Shown in pieces: positions 25,134-36,982 of a stretch of DNA of 64,000 nucleotides (the stretch's first letter is position 1; each line of letters begins with the position of its first letter). The stretch is taken from positions 59,534-123,533 of the forward strand of contig JAEUOT010000068.1 of the NCBI GenBank assembly GCA_016790705.1, written 5' to 3'. The DNA comes from Hydrogenophaga sp. (GTDB lineage: Bacteria; Pseudomonadota; Gammaproteobacteria; Burkholderiales; Burkholderiaceae_C). The notes beneath the pieces were generated by a model. It saw only the letters and a program-made list of their open reading frames with translations. It was not told the origin of the DNA and made no database searches. Position numbers and translations under genes: made by a program.

Positions 25134-25709
25134 ATGAAGGCGTGGGTCGCGATATTGTTTTTCCTGGGATGCGGGCTCACCACCCGTCTGCATGCGGATA
25201 CGTCGCCCTCGGTCATGCGTGCCGAGGCCACGCCAGCGCAGGTCGCCGCCATGATTCAAGAAGCGTCGACATCAGGAGACGCCATTTTCAAGGCAGCGCC
25301 GGGCCAAGGCAGCCTCAAGGCCGAGCCTGGAAAAGGCTATCGGACCCTGTTCACCGTGCGGGGAGAACGGCTGGCATCCCACCTGGGCGCCGCCAAGGTC
25401 TTGGCCATTGGCACCATCGGTGACGAAGGCGGCGGCAAGGTGATCTTCTGCAACGCTGAAAAAAAGCGCCCTCCCATCGGACCGATGTCCCTGACGTGCA
25501 CAGTCGACGGAGCCTTTCACGTTGAAACAGCCAAGGAAGTGGTCATACGGTTTGGACTCGGCTCACTGGAGAACATCAGCGTCACCGGGATGGGCGTCGA
25601 GGTGACGACCGAAGGCGCCCGCAGTGAGCTCTGGGTGTTCAGCAAACTGATACCCGCCCTGATTGGCCTGGCGATGCTGGGCTACTGGTTTTTCGTTTTG
25701 CGCCGATGA
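25134..25709 (+). CDS. Unknown exported protein with C-terminal membrane anchor
   Basis: This 191-residue protein starts at ATG 25134, five bases after GGGAGG; ATG 25110 is less likely. An N-terminal signal sequence (AWVAILFFLGCGLTTRLHA), a beta-rich domain of about 140 residues and a C-terminal membrane segment (LIPALIGLAMLGYWFFVL) followed by Arg-Arg suggest a periplasmic domain tethered to the inner membrane. One cysteine pair (ITFCN-like and SLTCT) could form a disulfide. I do not recognise the family. It follows livF by 47 bases and may be read from the same transcript. Confidence 0.75.
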   Translation: MKAWVAILFFLGCGLTTRLHADTSPSVMRAEATPAQVAAMIQEASTSGDAIFKAAPGQGSLKAEPGKGYRTLFTVRGERLASHLGAAKVLAIGTIGDEGGGKVIFCNAEKKRPPIGPMSLTCTVDGAFHVETAKEVVIRFGLGSLENISVTGMGVEVTTEGARSELWVFSKLIPALIGLAMLGYWFFVLRR

Positions 25710-25739
25710 GGGTGCACGGCAACCACAGGTCTGGTGACG

Positions 25740-27820
<2,081 letters not shown>

Positions 27821-27887
27821 GCGCCCCATCCCGACGCTGTCGCCCGGACGCTGGCCGGGCGTCAGCGTTCCGGGTTACAAACGGGTC

Positions 27888-28808
27888 ATGGTCGCCAAAA
27901 CGCTTTCCTCCTCCCCCTCCCGCCCCGCCGCCGCGCTCAAACCCCTGCGCGGCGTGCGCGTGCTCAGCCTCGCGCTCAACCTGCCCGGCCCGGCCGCGTT
28001 CATGCGGCTCAAGGCGATGGGTGCCACCTGCCTCAAGGCCGAGCCGCCCGGCCCCAACGGCGGTAGCGGCGACCCGATGGGCCAGTACAACCGCGATGCC
28101 TATGACATGCTGCACACCGGCATCAAGGTCCTGACCCTCGACCTCAAGACCGAGAAGGGACAGCAGAAGCTGCACAAGGAACTGACCCGCACCGACCTGC
28201 TGCTGACCTCGTTCCGCCCCTCGGCCCTGGCCAAGCTCGGGCTGTCTTGGAAAACGCTGCACAAGGCGTATCCCCAACTGTCCCTGGTCGCCATCGTCGG
28301 TGCCCCGGGCGCCCGCGCCGAGGAGCCGGGGCACGACCTCACCTACCTCGCCGATGCCGGGCTCGTGACCGGGCTCGATCTGCCGGCGACCCTGTTTGCC
28401 GACATGGGCGGTGCACTGATGGCCAGCGAAGCCGCGCTCAAGGCGGTGCTGTCACAGCGCCTGACAGGCAAAGGCTCGTTCCAGGAAATTGCGCTCAGCG
28501 ATGCCGCGGCCTGGCTCGCCCTGCCACGGACCTGGGGACTGACGCAGCCCAAGGGCGCCGTCGGTGGTGCGCACGCCGGTTACCGCGTCTACCCCTGCAA
28601 GGACGGCAGGGTCGCCGTGGCGGCGCTGGAGCCGCACTTTGCGGCATCGCTGTGCGCGGCGGCCGGCGTGGCCATGCACGGCATGGGCAGCATGTTCCAG
28701 CCCGCGACGCACCGGGCCATCGCCGCCTTCCTCGCCGGTCAGACGCGCAAACAGCTCAACAACCTGTCGGTCGCGCGGGATATCCCGCTGCACACCCTCG
28801 CCACCTGA
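27888..28808 (+). CDS. CaiB/BaiF-family CoA transferase or racemase-like protein
   Basis: This 306-residue protein carries the N-terminal part of the class III CoA-transferase fold (LKPLRGVRVLSLALNLPGPAA, LDLKTEKGQQKLHKEL, SFRPSALAKLGLSW) and a GHDLTYLADAG stretch resembling the catalytic Asp region of alpha-methylacyl-CoA racemase. Typical members have 360-400 residues, so it is short at the C-terminus. It may act on the CoA thioester of an aromatic or branched acid, given pobA just upstream, but the substrate is not known. Confidence 0.8.
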   Translation: MVAKTLSSSPSRPAAALKPLRGVRVLSLALNLPGPAAFMRLKAMGATCLKAEPPGPNGGSGDPMGQYNRDAYDMLHTGIKVLTLDLKTEKGQQKLHKELTRTDLLLTSFRPSALAKLGLSWKTLHKAYPQLSLVAIVGAPGARAEEPGHDLTYLADAGLVTGLDLPATLFADMGGALMASEAALKAVLSQRLTGKGSFQEIALSDAAAWLALPRTWGLTQPKGAVGGAHAGYRVYPCKDGRVAVAALEPHFAASLCAAAGVAMHGMGSMFQPATHRAIAAFLAGQTRKQLNNLSVARDIPLHTLAT

Positions 28809-28810
28809 GC

Positions 28811-29653
28811 TCAGGCCGCCGCCACTTCCGCGACCCGCTCGCCCGGGACCGGAAAGCGGCGCGTCTGTTCACAGCGATGGGACCAGACCGTTTGCCCGCC
28901 CACAAACACGCGGGTCTCGCCGGTCTGCAGCGCCTCCCAGCGCTCGTCCACCGTCAGCGGTTCGGTCGCCACGATCACCATCCGGTCCTGCGGCCCGTTG
29001 AGTTCCCCCAGATCCAGGCTCAGATCGCAGTCGACCAGGCTCGCACGCGGAAACGGGTGCGCTCGCTGCAGCAGCGCAAGCTGGCTGGAGCAATGCACGA
29101 ACAAGGCCTCGCCATTGGTCAGCAGGCAATTGAAGTTGCCGTGGCGCGCGATCTCCGCGTGGCACTGGGCCAGCACAGGGGCGATGGCGTCCCAGGTCGG
29201 CGCCCGCTGCCAGCCCGCAAAGGCCGAGCGCAGCCGCTGCATCAGGTAGCAGAACGCCTTTTCGCTGTCGGTGGAACCGACCGGCAGGTAGCTGCCGTCC
29301 AGCGAAGGGTGAAAGTTCTGCAGGTCACCGTTGTGGGCGAAAAACCAGTGGCGCCCGAGCCATTCGCGGCTGAAGGGATGGGTGTTGGACAGCCCGACCG
29401 CGCCCTGGGTCGCCTTGCGGATGTGCGAGATCACGTTGTGTGAACGGATCGGGTAGTCGCGCACGAACGCCGCCAACCGCGACTCGCTGGCGGGGCCGTC
29501 GTCCAGGAAACTGCGGGCGCCCGTGGGCTCGTAGAAAGCGATGCCCCATCCATCGACATGATCGGCCGTGCACCCGCCACGGCGCGCGAATCCGGTGAAC
29601 GAAAAACGGATTGAGGCCGCAGCGCTGCTGTTCATGCCCAGGAGCTGGCACAT
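28811..29653 (-). CDS. Class II glutamine amidotransferase (YafJ-like)
   Basis: This 280-residue protein begins MCQLLGMN: after Met removal Cys2 is the N-terminal nucleophile of Ntn-type glutaminase domains. Further family segments are DGWGIAFYE, SHIRKATQG, NTHPFSREW and FAHNGDLQN. There is no synthase domain, as in YafJ/GAT-II stand-alone proteins, whose acceptor is not known. The stop is only two bases from that of the convergent CoA-transferase-like gene. Confidence 0.88.
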   Translation of the reverse strand: MCQLLGMNSSAAASIRFSFTGFARRGGCTADHVDGWGIAFYEPTGARSFLDDGPASESRLAAFVRDYPIRSHNVISHIRKATQGAVGLSNTHPFSREWLGRHWFFAHNGDLQNFHPSLDGSYLPVGSTDSEKAFCYLMQRLRSAFAGWQRAPTWDAIAPVLAQCHAEIARHGNFNCLLTNGEALFVHCSSQLALLQRAHPFPRASLVDCDLSLDLGELNGPQDRMVIVATEPLTVDERWEALQTGETRVFVGGQTVWSHRCEQTRRFPVPGERVAEVAAA

Positions 29654-29664
29654 CGGGCAGCTCC

Positions 29665-30357
29665 TCAGTTGGCCAGCGAGAATTCCACCGCCGCCAGCGC
29701 ATGCAACGCGGTCGTGTCAAAGGTCGGGATCGGGCTGTCCTCGGGCCGGATGATCAGCGGCAGCTCGGTGCAGCCCAACACCACGCCCTGCGCGCCACGC
29801 GACTGCAGGTCGGTGATGCAGTCGGTGAACCACTGGCGCGAGACCTCGTGCAGCTCGCCGCGGCACAGCTCCTCGAAAATGATGCGGTGGATCTCCAGCC
29901 GCTGCACCTCGTCGGGCAGCACACAGCGGATGCCGCGCTGCGCCAGTCGCTCGACGTAGAAGGTGCGCTCCATGGTGAAGCGCGTGCCCATCAGGCCCAC
30001 CGTGTCCAGGCCCTGCGCGAGGATCGCGTCGGCCGTCACATCGGCGATGTGGATCAGCGGCACATCGGTCGCGGCCTGCACCTGCGGTGCGAGCTGATGC
30101 ATGGTGTTGGTACCGATCAGCAGGCAGTCGGCGCCGGTGTCCGAGAGTCGTCGCGCCGCGTCGCAGAGGATGCCGGCCATGCCGTCCCAGTCACCCGCGC
30201 GCTGGCGCTGGGCGATGTCCTCGAAGTCCAGGCTGACCAGATTCATGCGCGCGCTGCTCAGGCCGCCCAGGCGTCGCGCCACTTCGCGGTTGATGATCTG
30301 GTAATACAGGGTGGTCGATTCCCAGCTCATGCCGCCGATCAGGCCGATGGTTTTCAT
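29665..30357 (-). CDS. Aspartate/glutamate racemase family protein
   Basis: This 230-residue enzyme is homologous to E. coli YgeA, a racemase for several amino acids. The start MKTIGLIGGMSWESTT is diagnostic. The two catalytic positions are Thr83 (GTNTMH) and Cys196 (GCTELP), the asymmetric Thr/Cys pair reported for the YgeA type, rather than two cysteines. It is divergent from an Lrp/AsnC regulator with a palindrome between them and eleven bases from the upstream amidotransferase gene. Confidence 0.92.
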   Translation of the reverse strand: MKTIGLIGGMSWESTTLYYQIINREVARRLGGLSSARMNLVSLDFEDIAQRQRAGDWDGMAGILCDAARRLSDTGADCLLIGTNTMHQLAPQVQAATDVPLIHIADVTADAILAQGLDTVGLMGTRFTMERTFYVERLAQRGIRCVLPDEVQRLEIHRIIFEELCRGELHEVSRQWFTDCITDLQSRGAQGVVLGCTELPLIIRPEDSPIPTFDTTALHALAAVEFSLAN

Positions 30358-30437
30358 GGTGTCTCCGTGGTGAAGCAATGCCGGAAGTTTCCCATCGTCG
30401 CCCAACAAATGGCTTGCCTTTTGGCCTTCAAAACAGG

Positions 30438-30466
30438 CAATATTGAGCATTGTATTGCTCATATTG
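30438..30466. promoter_or_regulatory. Inverted repeat at the racemase/Lrp intergenic region
   Basis: CAATATTGAGCA (30438-30449) and TGCTCATATTG (30456-30466) form a near-perfect inverted repeat with one unpaired T. It ends three bases before the regulator ATG, so binding there would block its own translation start region and could also control the divergent racemase gene. Confidence 0.55.
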
Positions 30467-30469
30467 ACC

Positions 30470-30943
30470 ATGAAACGAAAACTGGATGCCACGGACCGGC
30501 AGATCCTCGCGATCCTGCAGCGCAACGCCGAGACCCCGCTGGCCGAGCTGGCCGCCGCCGTGCACCTCTCGTCCACGCCCTGCTGGCGACGCATCCAGCG
30601 CCTGCGCGAACAGGGATTCATCACCCGTCAGGTCGCCCTGGTCGATGCCGCCAAGATCAACCTGGGCGTGACCGTTTTCGTGGCGGTGCGCACCAACCAG
30701 CACAACCAGGCCTGGTTCGAGCGCTTCCGGGACGCGGTGCGCGACATTCCGGAGGTGATGGAGCTCTACCGCATGAGCGGCGACGTGGACTACCTGATGA
30801 AGATCGTGGTGCCCGACATCGCCGCCTACGACCGGGTCTACCAGCGGCTGATCCGCTCGGTCGACCTGTCGGACGTCAGCAGCAGCTTCGCCATGGAAGA
30901 GCTCAAGAACACCACTGCGCTGCCGCTGGACTACGCCGATTGA
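30470..30943 (+). CDS. Lrp/AsnC-family transcriptional regulator
   Basis: This 157-residue protein has the N-terminal HTH (LDATDRQILAILQRNAETPLAELA with STPCWRRIQRL as recognition helix) and the C-terminal RAM ligand-binding domain (GDVDYLMKIVVPD). ATG 30470 gives the common MKRKLDATDRQIL start. These proteins form octamers and respond to amino acids; the divergent racemase gene suggests that a D- or L-amino acid is the signal. Confidence 0.93.
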   Translation: MKRKLDATDRQILAILQRNAETPLAELAAAVHLSSTPCWRRIQRLREQGFITRQVALVDAAKINLGVTVFVAVRTNQHNQAWFERFRDAVRDIPEVMELYRMSGDVDYLMKIVVPDIAAYDRVYQRLIRSVDLSDVSSSFAMEELKNTTALPLDYAD

Positions 30944-30955
30944 GCGCCATGCAGT

Positions 30956-31573
30956 TCAGCGCTGCGGCGTGGGCATCAACACCTCGCGCGCCCAGCCCGG
31001 CAAAACCTCGGCCTGCCAGGTCACCGCGCCTGCCCGCAAACGTGCCACCAATCGCGGCGGCTGGAACGGCCCGCCCACCGGCACCGAGGTGTCATAGAGC
31101 AAAGCCAGATCGGCCCGCCGCACCGCCACGCCCAGGTGCCGCACCGTGCGCGGGTAGCGGGCCAGGACACGCTCGGGCGGTACCGGGTGACCGCCCTCCT
31201 TCACCCGCTGCGCCACCCGCCCGAGCAACTGCTGCGGATCGTCGATGCAGACGATGAGCAGCACCACGGCAAACCCGGCTCGCTTCGCTGCGGCCATCAG
31301 GTCAAGCTTGGAAGTGTGGGAGAACACGGTCTCGCTGGCAAACGAGTGCCCCTCATCAAGACAGTGCGCCCGCCGGGCGTCAGCCCACAGACGCGCTTGC
31401 CGCGAGCGCTCGACCGGGTCGGCGATGTGCTGCAGCCGGGCCGCCTCATGCAGGTCGGCATTGATGAACTCTGCAATGGCGGGGATCAGGCCCTCGGCGA
31501 CGGCCGAACGGTAGAGCGTGGATTTGCCGGCGCCGTTGGGGCCGGCCAGCAGATAAAAAACCGGGGCAGCCAC
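30956..31573 (-). CDS. Zeta-toxin-family P-loop kinase
   Basis: This 205-residue protein has Walker A GPNGAGKST at 11-19 and FASETVFSH further on, the arrangement of zeta/PezT toxins that phosphorylate UDP-N-acetyl sugars and block cell-wall synthesis. Members of this short chromosomal subgroup are not all proven toxins. The start is GTG 31573. It lies 23 bases downstream of a ParD-like antitoxin gene on the same strand. Confidence 0.88.
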   Translation of the reverse strand: MAAPVFYLLAGPNGAGKSTLYRSAVAEGLIPAIAEFINADLHEAARLQHIADPVERSRQARLWADARRAHCLDEGHSFASETVFSHTSKLDLMAAAKRAGFAVVLLIVCIDDPQQLLGRVAQRVKEGGHPVPPERVLARYPRTVRHLGVAVRRADLALLYDTSVPVGGPFQPPRLVARLRAGAVTWQAEVLPGWAREVLMPTPQR

Positions 31574-31596
31574 ACCGGGCGGTGTCTGGCGGCGAA

Positions 31597-31944
31597 TCAG
31601 GCGACGCGGGGCAGCGCGTCGTCGGCCTTCTGGCGGTTGGCGGTGACGGTGCTGCGCACCGCCTGAGCCAGTCGCCCTGTGGTTTCGGCGTTGGCAAAAC
31701 GCGCCTCGATCGCGTCCAGCGATTCGTCCATATCGCCGCCGCGCTGGCGGGCGTCATAACGGGCGATCGCCTCGCGGGCCTCCTTCACAGTCAGGCCGGT
31801 TTCGTCGGCGATGCGGCCCAGCGTGGCCCAGTATTCAATCTGCCCGGCGACCGAGCGGCGCTGCGGCTGGGCCGCCTCACGCGCCTGCTGCACCAGGGCA
31901 GCGGGCAGTTTCACGGAAGCAAACGGGCTCGGGGTGGCGGGCAT
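31597..31944 (-). CDS. ParD-like antitoxin of the zeta-type pair
   Basis: This 115-residue protein begins with a beta strand and helices like ribbon-helix-helix antitoxins: ASVKLPAALVQQAREAAQPQRRSVAGQIEYWATLGR matches the ParD_like antitoxin family in separate blocks. The C-terminal half is helical and would bind the toxin. The start ATG 31944 has GGAG upstream. RHH proteins autorepress their operon. Confidence 0.83.
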   Translation of the reverse strand: MPATPSPFASVKLPAALVQQAREAAQPQRRSVAGQIEYWATLGRIADETGLTVKEAREAIARYDARQRGGDMDESLDAIEARFANAETTGRLAQAVRSTVTANRQKADDALPRVA

Positions 31945-32010
31945 GATGGACTCCTGTGTGGCGCATTTTGCGCCATTTCAGCCCCATAGACCACCCGCGG
32001 GTCAAACCGT

Positions 32011-32523
32011 TCAGTTGCCGCCGCCGAACAGCCGGGCAAAGAAGCCCTTCTTCTTGTTCAGGTGCAGCTCGCGGATCAACTCTTCCTTGATCTGCGCCTT
32101 CATGTCGGCGTCGCCGTGGTTGACGTTCTTCAGGTACACCTTCACCGAGTCCGAATAGCTGCGGTCGTCGTTGCGGATGTGGTTGAACAGCCAGCGCGAG
32201 AGCATCGCGTGCAACTCCGACGCCACGTCTTCACCCGCCTCGAAGCGCATCCGGTACTCACCCACCTTGCGGGTGAACAGCTCGTGCACCTTCTTGTGCG
32301 GACCGGCAAACATGTAGCCGGCGTCCGCCATCAGCGACTCCTCGAACGCAAAGTGCGACAGCGTGTAGTCGACCATCTCGTCGATCACCGCGCCCACCGC
32401 CTCGCGGTCGTGATGGTCCCGCGCGTCGTAAAGCTGGTTGATGTACTCCACGATCCGCTTGTGCTGACCGTCGATTTCGCGAATGCCCGTTTCCAGGTCG
32501 GGCGTCCAATTCAGATGTGCCAT
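32011..32523 (-). CDS. Bacteriohemerythrin
   Basis: This 170-residue protein has the di-iron oxygen-binding ligands in order: His in EIDGQHKRI, His and Glu in HFAFEESLM, His twice in [10 protein letters not shown], His and Asp in [10 protein letters not shown]. These are the seven ligands of hemerythrin. A C-terminal extension of about 40 residues, basic and Phe rich ([13 protein letters not shown]), could dock to membrane or partner proteins. The family stores or senses oxygen, often linked to motility. Confidence 0.95.
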   Translation of the reverse strand: MAHLNWTPDLETGIREIDGQHKRIVEYINQLYDARDHHDREAVGAVIDEMVDYTLSHFAFEESLMADAGYMFAGPHKKVHELFTRKVGEYRMRFEAGEDVASELHAMLSRWLFNHIRNDDRSYSDSVKVYLKNVNHGDADMKAQIKEELIRELHLNKKKGFFARLFGGGN

Positions 32524-32661
32524 GGCAGGTGTCCCTCGGCAGGTGACAACCGGTCACCCGAGAAAGTAACGGATTGTGAGTGTCATCACTCCCTTGCGCT
32601 GGGGAATCTGGTCAGTTCATGACATATCTCAATGCTTCAGGGCTCGCAGAGAAGCGAAGGT

Positions 32662-33657
32662 TCAAAACACGCGGGTAAGCTTGAATCCTTTGTGCTTCAA
32701 CAACTGGGGCAATCCAGTCGGCCCGACAAGGTGCAAGGCGCCCACTGCGGCGACGACGCTGACCGATCCGTGCAGCCGCTCGATCGCATCGGCCATACCG
32801 GGATTGCGCCCCCCGACCAGCCGCTCCTGCGCCTCGCGTGCCGATGCCGAGCCCAGGCATTCGCACCAGTCGGCATACGACTCCAGCTCCTTGAGGTCCC
32901 CGCCCGCCCAGGCCCGACTCAGGCGCGCCAGGCTGGTGGCCGACTTCGGATCTTTCAATTCATCGAGCGCATCCTGCACCATGGCTGCGGCCTCTGCGTC
33001 GTCCCGCGCCAGCAGCGCAGCCAGTTGCGTCTCGACCGATTCCAGCCCTACCACCGGCCGCCCTGCGCCCAAGCTTCGCATCAGCAGCACGGACTCCGCC
33101 CCGTAGAGCGGGAAGAAACCCTGGCGCTGGGCCTGCGCCACGGCCAACTGCATGGCGTGGTACTCGACCGCGCCCTGCGACAGATCGGCCTCCGACAGGC
33201 ACTCGGCCGCCCAGGCCGAGCGCAGCGACTGCATCAGACCGTCCGGCAACCGCCTCCCGGGCCCTTGCGTCGCCTCACGCAGCGCCGCCAACACCGCCGG
33301 ATCGGTCACATTGATCTCCAGCGCCAGAACCCCTGTCCTGTGCAAGGACGCTTCGGTGCGCGGCCCCAGCGCAAACCATTCCGGCCGCCCCGCGTGCAGG
33401 CTGCCGTAGAGATACGAATCCCGTCCGTCGCGGCTGATGCGCCAGAGAAATCCCCGGTCGGTCGCCTGCTGCTGCGCCTTGAGCATCAGCTCGCGGGTAA
33501 GGGGTTCCGGTTGGGGTGGACAGGAGGCGGCGCTGGCGGTCTCCGGCAACGGGGCTGCTGCGGCACACAGGCCGGCAATCCCCAATGCAAAACCGACGAA
33601 GAAACGCCTCGGGAACGAACGGACCGCGAATGTTGGACGAGCGTCTTGGGTGTTCAC
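32662..33657 (-). CDS. TraB/GumN-family exported protein
   Basis: This 331-residue protein has a signal sequence (RRFFVGFALGIAGLCAAAA) and the two family motifs: YLYGSLHAGRPEW near residue 83 (G-x2-H) and GALHLVGPTGLPQLL near the C-terminus (G-x-x-H-x2-G). TraB/Tiki-type proteins are metal-dependent proteases or peptidase-like proteins; bacterial members are poorly characterised. A periplasmic location is predicted. Confidence 0.88.
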   Translation of the reverse strand: MNTQDARPTFAVRSFPRRFFVGFALGIAGLCAAAAPLPETASAASCPPQPEPLTRELMLKAQQQATDRGFLWRISRDGRDSYLYGSLHAGRPEWFALGPRTEASLHRTGVLALEINVTDPAVLAALREATQGPGRRLPDGLMQSLRSAWAAECLSEADLSQGAVEYHAMQLAVAQAQRQGFFPLYGAESVLLMRSLGAGRPVVGLESVETQLAALLARDDAEAAAMVQDALDELKDPKSATSLARLSRAWAGGDLKELESYADWCECLGSASAREAQERLVGGRNPGMADAIERLHGSVSVVAAVGALHLVGPTGLPQLLKHKGFKLTRVF

Positions 33658-33693
33658 CAGGAATCCAGAGCTTGCGGCCGTGGAAGGCCCCCT

Positions 33694-36024
33694 TTAACGC
33701 TTGCCCTTCACCCCCGCCCTCGGCGGCAACCCGGTGTGCTGCGTCAGGATGCGCCCCTTGACCGGCGCCTTGCCTGCGGGGCTTGCACTTGTACCTTTCG
33801 CCACCGCCCCACCCGGCGTCGAATTCTTCTTGCGCGCGCTCTGGTAACCGCCGTCGGTGACCGGCTGGAAGGTCGGGATCAGGTGGTGTTTGCCGTTGCC
33901 GATCAGGTCGGCGCGGCCCAGGGTCTTGAGCGCTTCGCGCAGCAGTGGCCAGTTGTTGGGGTCGTGGTAGCGCAGGAAGGCCTTGTGCAGGCGGCGGCGC
34001 TTTTCGCCGCGCACGATGTCGACCTTCTCGCCGCGTTCGTCGCGGTGCACGCCTTTGAGCGGGTTCAGGTTGGTGTGGTACATCGCCGTGGCGGTGGCCA
34101 TGGGGCTCGGGTAGAAGGTCTGCACCTGGTCGGCACGGAAGCCGTTCTTCTTCAGCCAGAGCGCGAGGTTCATCATGTCCTCGTCGCTGGTGCCCGGGTG
34201 GGCGGCGATGAAGTACGGGATCAGGAACTGCTTCTTGCCCGCCTCTTCGCTGTACTTCTCGAACATGGTCTTGAAGCGGTCGTAGCTGCCGATGCCCGGC
34301 TTCATCATCTTGGACAGCGGCCCGCTCTCGGTGTGCTCGGGTGCGATCTTCAGGTAGCCGCCGACGTGGTGCTGCACCAGTTCCTTGACGTATTCCGGGC
34401 TCTTGACCGCCAGGTCGTAGCGCAGGCCGGAGCCGATCAGGACCTTCTTGATGCCCTTGAGCGCGCGCGCCCGGCGGTAGATCCTGATCAGCGGATCGTG
34501 GTTGGTCGTGAGGTTCTGGCAGATGCCGGGGTAGACGCAGCTGGGCTTGCGGCAGGCGGCTTCGATGGCCGGGCTGCGGCAGCCCAGGCGGTACATGTTG
34601 GCCGTAGGCCCGCCGAGGTCGCTGACCACGCCGGTGAAGCCGACCACCTTGTCGCGCATCTCCTCGACCTCGCGAATGATCGAGTCTTCGGAGCGGCTCT
34701 GGATGATGCGGCCTTCATGCTCGGTGATGGAGCAGAAGGTGCAGCCGCCGAAGCAGCCGCGCATGATGTTCACGCTGAAACGGATCATTTCCCAGGCCGG
34801 GATCTTGGTCGCGCCGTCGTGGCGGCCGTGTTCGTCGGCGTAGGCCGGGTGCGGTCCCCGCGCGTATGGCAGGTCGAACACGTAATCCATTTCGGCCGTG
34901 GTCAGCGGGATCGGCGGCGGGTTGATCCAGACATCGCGCGCGGTCGTGCCTTCGCCGTGCGCCTGCACCAGCGCGCGGGCGTTGCCGGGGTTGGTTTCCA
35001 GGTGCAGCACGCGGTTGGCGTGGGCGTAGAGCACGGCGTCGCTCTTGACCTGCTCGTAGCTGGGCAGGCGGATCACGGTGCGCTCGCGCGGCAGCTTGGC
35101 CACGCCCTGGGTTCCCTGCGGCCGGTGGATGGTGATGGGTTTGACCTGCACGACCTGCCCTGAGGCCGCCGGGGCCGCAGCGCCCTCTTCCTTGGAACAG
35201 CTCTGGCCCTGGGCCTGTGCCTGCTCGCTGGTGGTCTGGTAGGGGTTGATGTGGTCTTCGACGTGACCGGGTGTGTCGACCTCGGTCGAGTCCAGCTCGA
35301 TCCAGCCTTCAGCGGTCGGGTCGCCCGGGCGGCGCACGAAGGCGGTGCCGCGCACGTCGGTGATCTGCTCGATGGGTTCGCGCGCGGCGATGCGGTGCGC
35401 CACCTCGACCAGCGCACGCTCGGCGTTGCCATACAGCAGCAGATCGCACTTGGCGTCCACCACGATGCTGCGGCGCACCTTGTCGCTCCAGTAGTCGTAG
35501 TGGGCGATGCGGCGCAGGCTGCCTTCAATGCCGCCCAGCACGATGGGCACGTCCTTGTAGGCCTCGCGGCAGCGCTGGCTGTAGACGATGGCGGCGCGGT
35601 CGGGCCGCTTGCCGCCCACGTCACCGGGCGTGTAGGCGTCGTCGCTGCGGATCTTCCGGTCGGCGGTGTACCGGTTGATCATGGAATCCATGTTGCCCGC
35701 GGTCACGCCCCAGAACAGGTTGGGCTTGCCCAGCGCCTTGAAGGGCTCGGCGCTCTGCCAGTCGGGCTGGGCAATGATGCCGACGCGAAAACCCTGGGCC
35801 TCCAGCACGCGACCGATCACAGCCATGCCGAAGCTGGGATGGTCCACATAGGCATCCCCGGTGACGAGGATGATGTCGCACGAATCCCAGCCGAGCTGCT
35901 CCATCTCTGCCCGGCTCATGGGCAGAAAGGGCGCGGTGCCGAAGCGCTTGGCCCAGTACGGGCGATAGCTGGTCAGCGGCTTGGCGTTGCGCGCGAAAAA
36001 GGAGACGTCGATCGGGGCATTCAT
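33694..36024 (-). CDS. YgiQ-family radical SAM protein
   Basis: This 776-residue protein contains the radical SAM cluster motif C-x3-C-x2-C in [10 protein letters not shown] and the YgiQ N-terminal domain ([17 protein letters not shown]), a family hallmark. The C-terminal part is basic. The start ATG 36024 is taken instead of 36096 because the preceding residues look non-native. The reaction is unknown; YgiQ proteins are frequent in bacteria and have no settled substrate. Confidence 0.93.
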   Translation of the reverse strand: MNAPIDVSFFARNAKPLTSYRPYWAKRFGTAPFLPMSRAEMEQLGWDSCDIILVTGDAYVDHPSFGMAVIGRVLEAQGFRVGIIAQPDWQSAEPFKALGKPNLFWGVTAGNMDSMINRYTADRKIRSDDAYTPGDVGGKRPDRAAIVYSQRCREAYKDVPIVLGGIEGSLRRIAHYDYWSDKVRRSIVVDAKCDLLLYGNAERALVEVAHRIAAREPIEQITDVRGTAFVRRPGDPTAEGWIELDSTEVDTPGHVEDHINPYQTTSEQAQAQGQSCSKEEGAAAPAASGQVVQVKPITIHRPQGTQGVAKLPRERTVIRLPSYEQVKSDAVLYAHANRVLHLETNPGNARALVQAHGEGTTARDVWINPPPIPLTTAEMDYVFDLPYARGPHPAYADEHGRHDGATKIPAWEMIRFSVNIMRGCFGGCTFCSITEHEGRIIQSRSEDSIIREVEEMRDKVVGFTGVVSDLGGPTANMYRLGCRSPAIEAACRKPSCVYPGICQNLTTNHDPLIRIYRRARALKGIKKVLIGSGLRYDLAVKSPEYVKELVQHHVGGYLKIAPEHTESGPLSKMMKPGIGSYDRFKTMFEKYSEEAGKKQFLIPYFIAAHPGTSDEDMMNLALWLKKNGFRADQVQTFYPSPMATATAMYHTNLNPLKGVHRDERGEKVDIVRGEKRRRLHKAFLRYHDPNNWPLLREALKTLGRADLIGNGKHHLIPTFQPVTDGGYQSARKKNSTPGGAVAKGTSASPAGKAPVKGRILTQHTGLPPRAGVKGKR

Positions 36025-36154
36025 GGGGGGCGCTCTGGGTAACCCGCAAGTGTAGGTGTTGAGCATCAACCTTGTTGCGCTCCGGGACCGGGCCACAATG
36101 CCTTTGCCGGCGGACTCGCGGGCCGGTTGTCAGATGAAACCGATGGAGGAGCCC

Positions 36155-36766
36155 ATGAGCGACAAGATGGATCTGAAAAAGTCCCTGAGGGATCTCTATC
36201 AGGTCTCGGCCAAGGCGCCGGTGGAGATCGATGTGCCGGCGCTGCGCTACCTGATGGTCGACGGCGAAGGCGACCCCAACACCGCACCGGCCTACGCCGA
36301 GGCGGTGGAGGCGCTGTTTTCCGTGGCGTACACGGTCAAGTTCATGGTCAAGAAAGGCCCGCAGGCCGTTGACTACGGCGTGATGCCGCTCGAAGCCCTG
36401 TGGTGGGCAGACGACCGGGCGGTGTTCCGCAGCGGCGACCGGTCGCGCTGGCAATGGACGGCGATGATCCTGCAGCCGGATTTCGTGGGCGACGACACCA
36501 TCGGCCAGGCCATCGACGAAGTCCGCCGCAAGAAGTCGCTGCCCGGCGTGGACCGACTGCGGCTGGACACGCTGACCGAGGGCCGCTGCGCGCAAATCCT
36601 GCACGTTGGCCCGTTCTCCGCCGAAGGCCCGACCATCGAGCGACTGCACACCTTCATCGCCGACCGCTCGGCGGTGCGTGGCCATCACCACGAGATCTAC
36701 CTGAGCGACATCCGGCGCACCGACCCGGCCAAGTGGAAAACCATCCTGCGCCAGCCGATGGACTGA
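36155..36766 (+). CDS. GyrI-like small-molecule-binding domain protein
   Basis: This 203-residue protein starts at ATG 36155 just after GGAGGA. Features of the GyrI-like group are DVPALRYLMVDGEGDPN at the N-terminus, the ALWWADD segment and the RHHHEIYLSD-like end (GHHHEIYLSDIRRTDP), which forms the end of the ligand barrel. Stand-alone proteins of this type bind or hydrolyse hydrophobic compounds. Confidence 0.85.
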   Translation: MSDKMDLKKSLRDLYQVSAKAPVEIDVPALRYLMVDGEGDPNTAPAYAEAVEALFSVAYTVKFMVKKGPQAVDYGVMPLEALWWADDRAVFRSGDRSRWQWTAMILQPDFVGDDTIGQAIDEVRRKKSLPGVDRLRLDTLTEGRCAQILHVGPFSAEGPTIERLHTFIADRSAVRGHHHEIYLSDIRRTDPAKWKTILRQPMD

Positions 36767-36778
36767 GTGTCGGGCTGC

Positions 36779-36982
36779 TCAGAGGTCCTTCAGCGCGGCG
36801 TCGATGTGGGCCTGAAACAGCGCTGGGTCGGCCAGGGCATTGGCGTTCATCAGCGCGAGCTTGACGAGAAACAGCTCGGTCTTGGCGGGGCCGACGGCGT
36901 CGATGGCGGTGGCGAGCTGGTCGTAGACCTGTTCCAGGCCGGGAATGGTCAGGGCGCTGGCGGGGGCGTTCTGGTGGCTCAT
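36779..36982 (-). CDS. DUF2783 protein coupled to FAD monooxygenase
   Basis: This 67-residue helical protein starts at ATG 36982, overlapping the stop of the upstream monooxygenase by four bases. The pattern (LEQVYDQLATAI, PAKTELFLVKLALMNANALAD) matches DUF2783, which is nearly always encoded next to FAD-dependent aromatic hydroxylases. Its role is unknown; a small helper of the hydroxylase is likely. Confidence 0.85.
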   Translation of the reverse strand: MSHQNAPASALTIPGLEQVYDQLATAIDAVGPAKTELFLVKLALMNANALADPALFQAHIDAALKDL

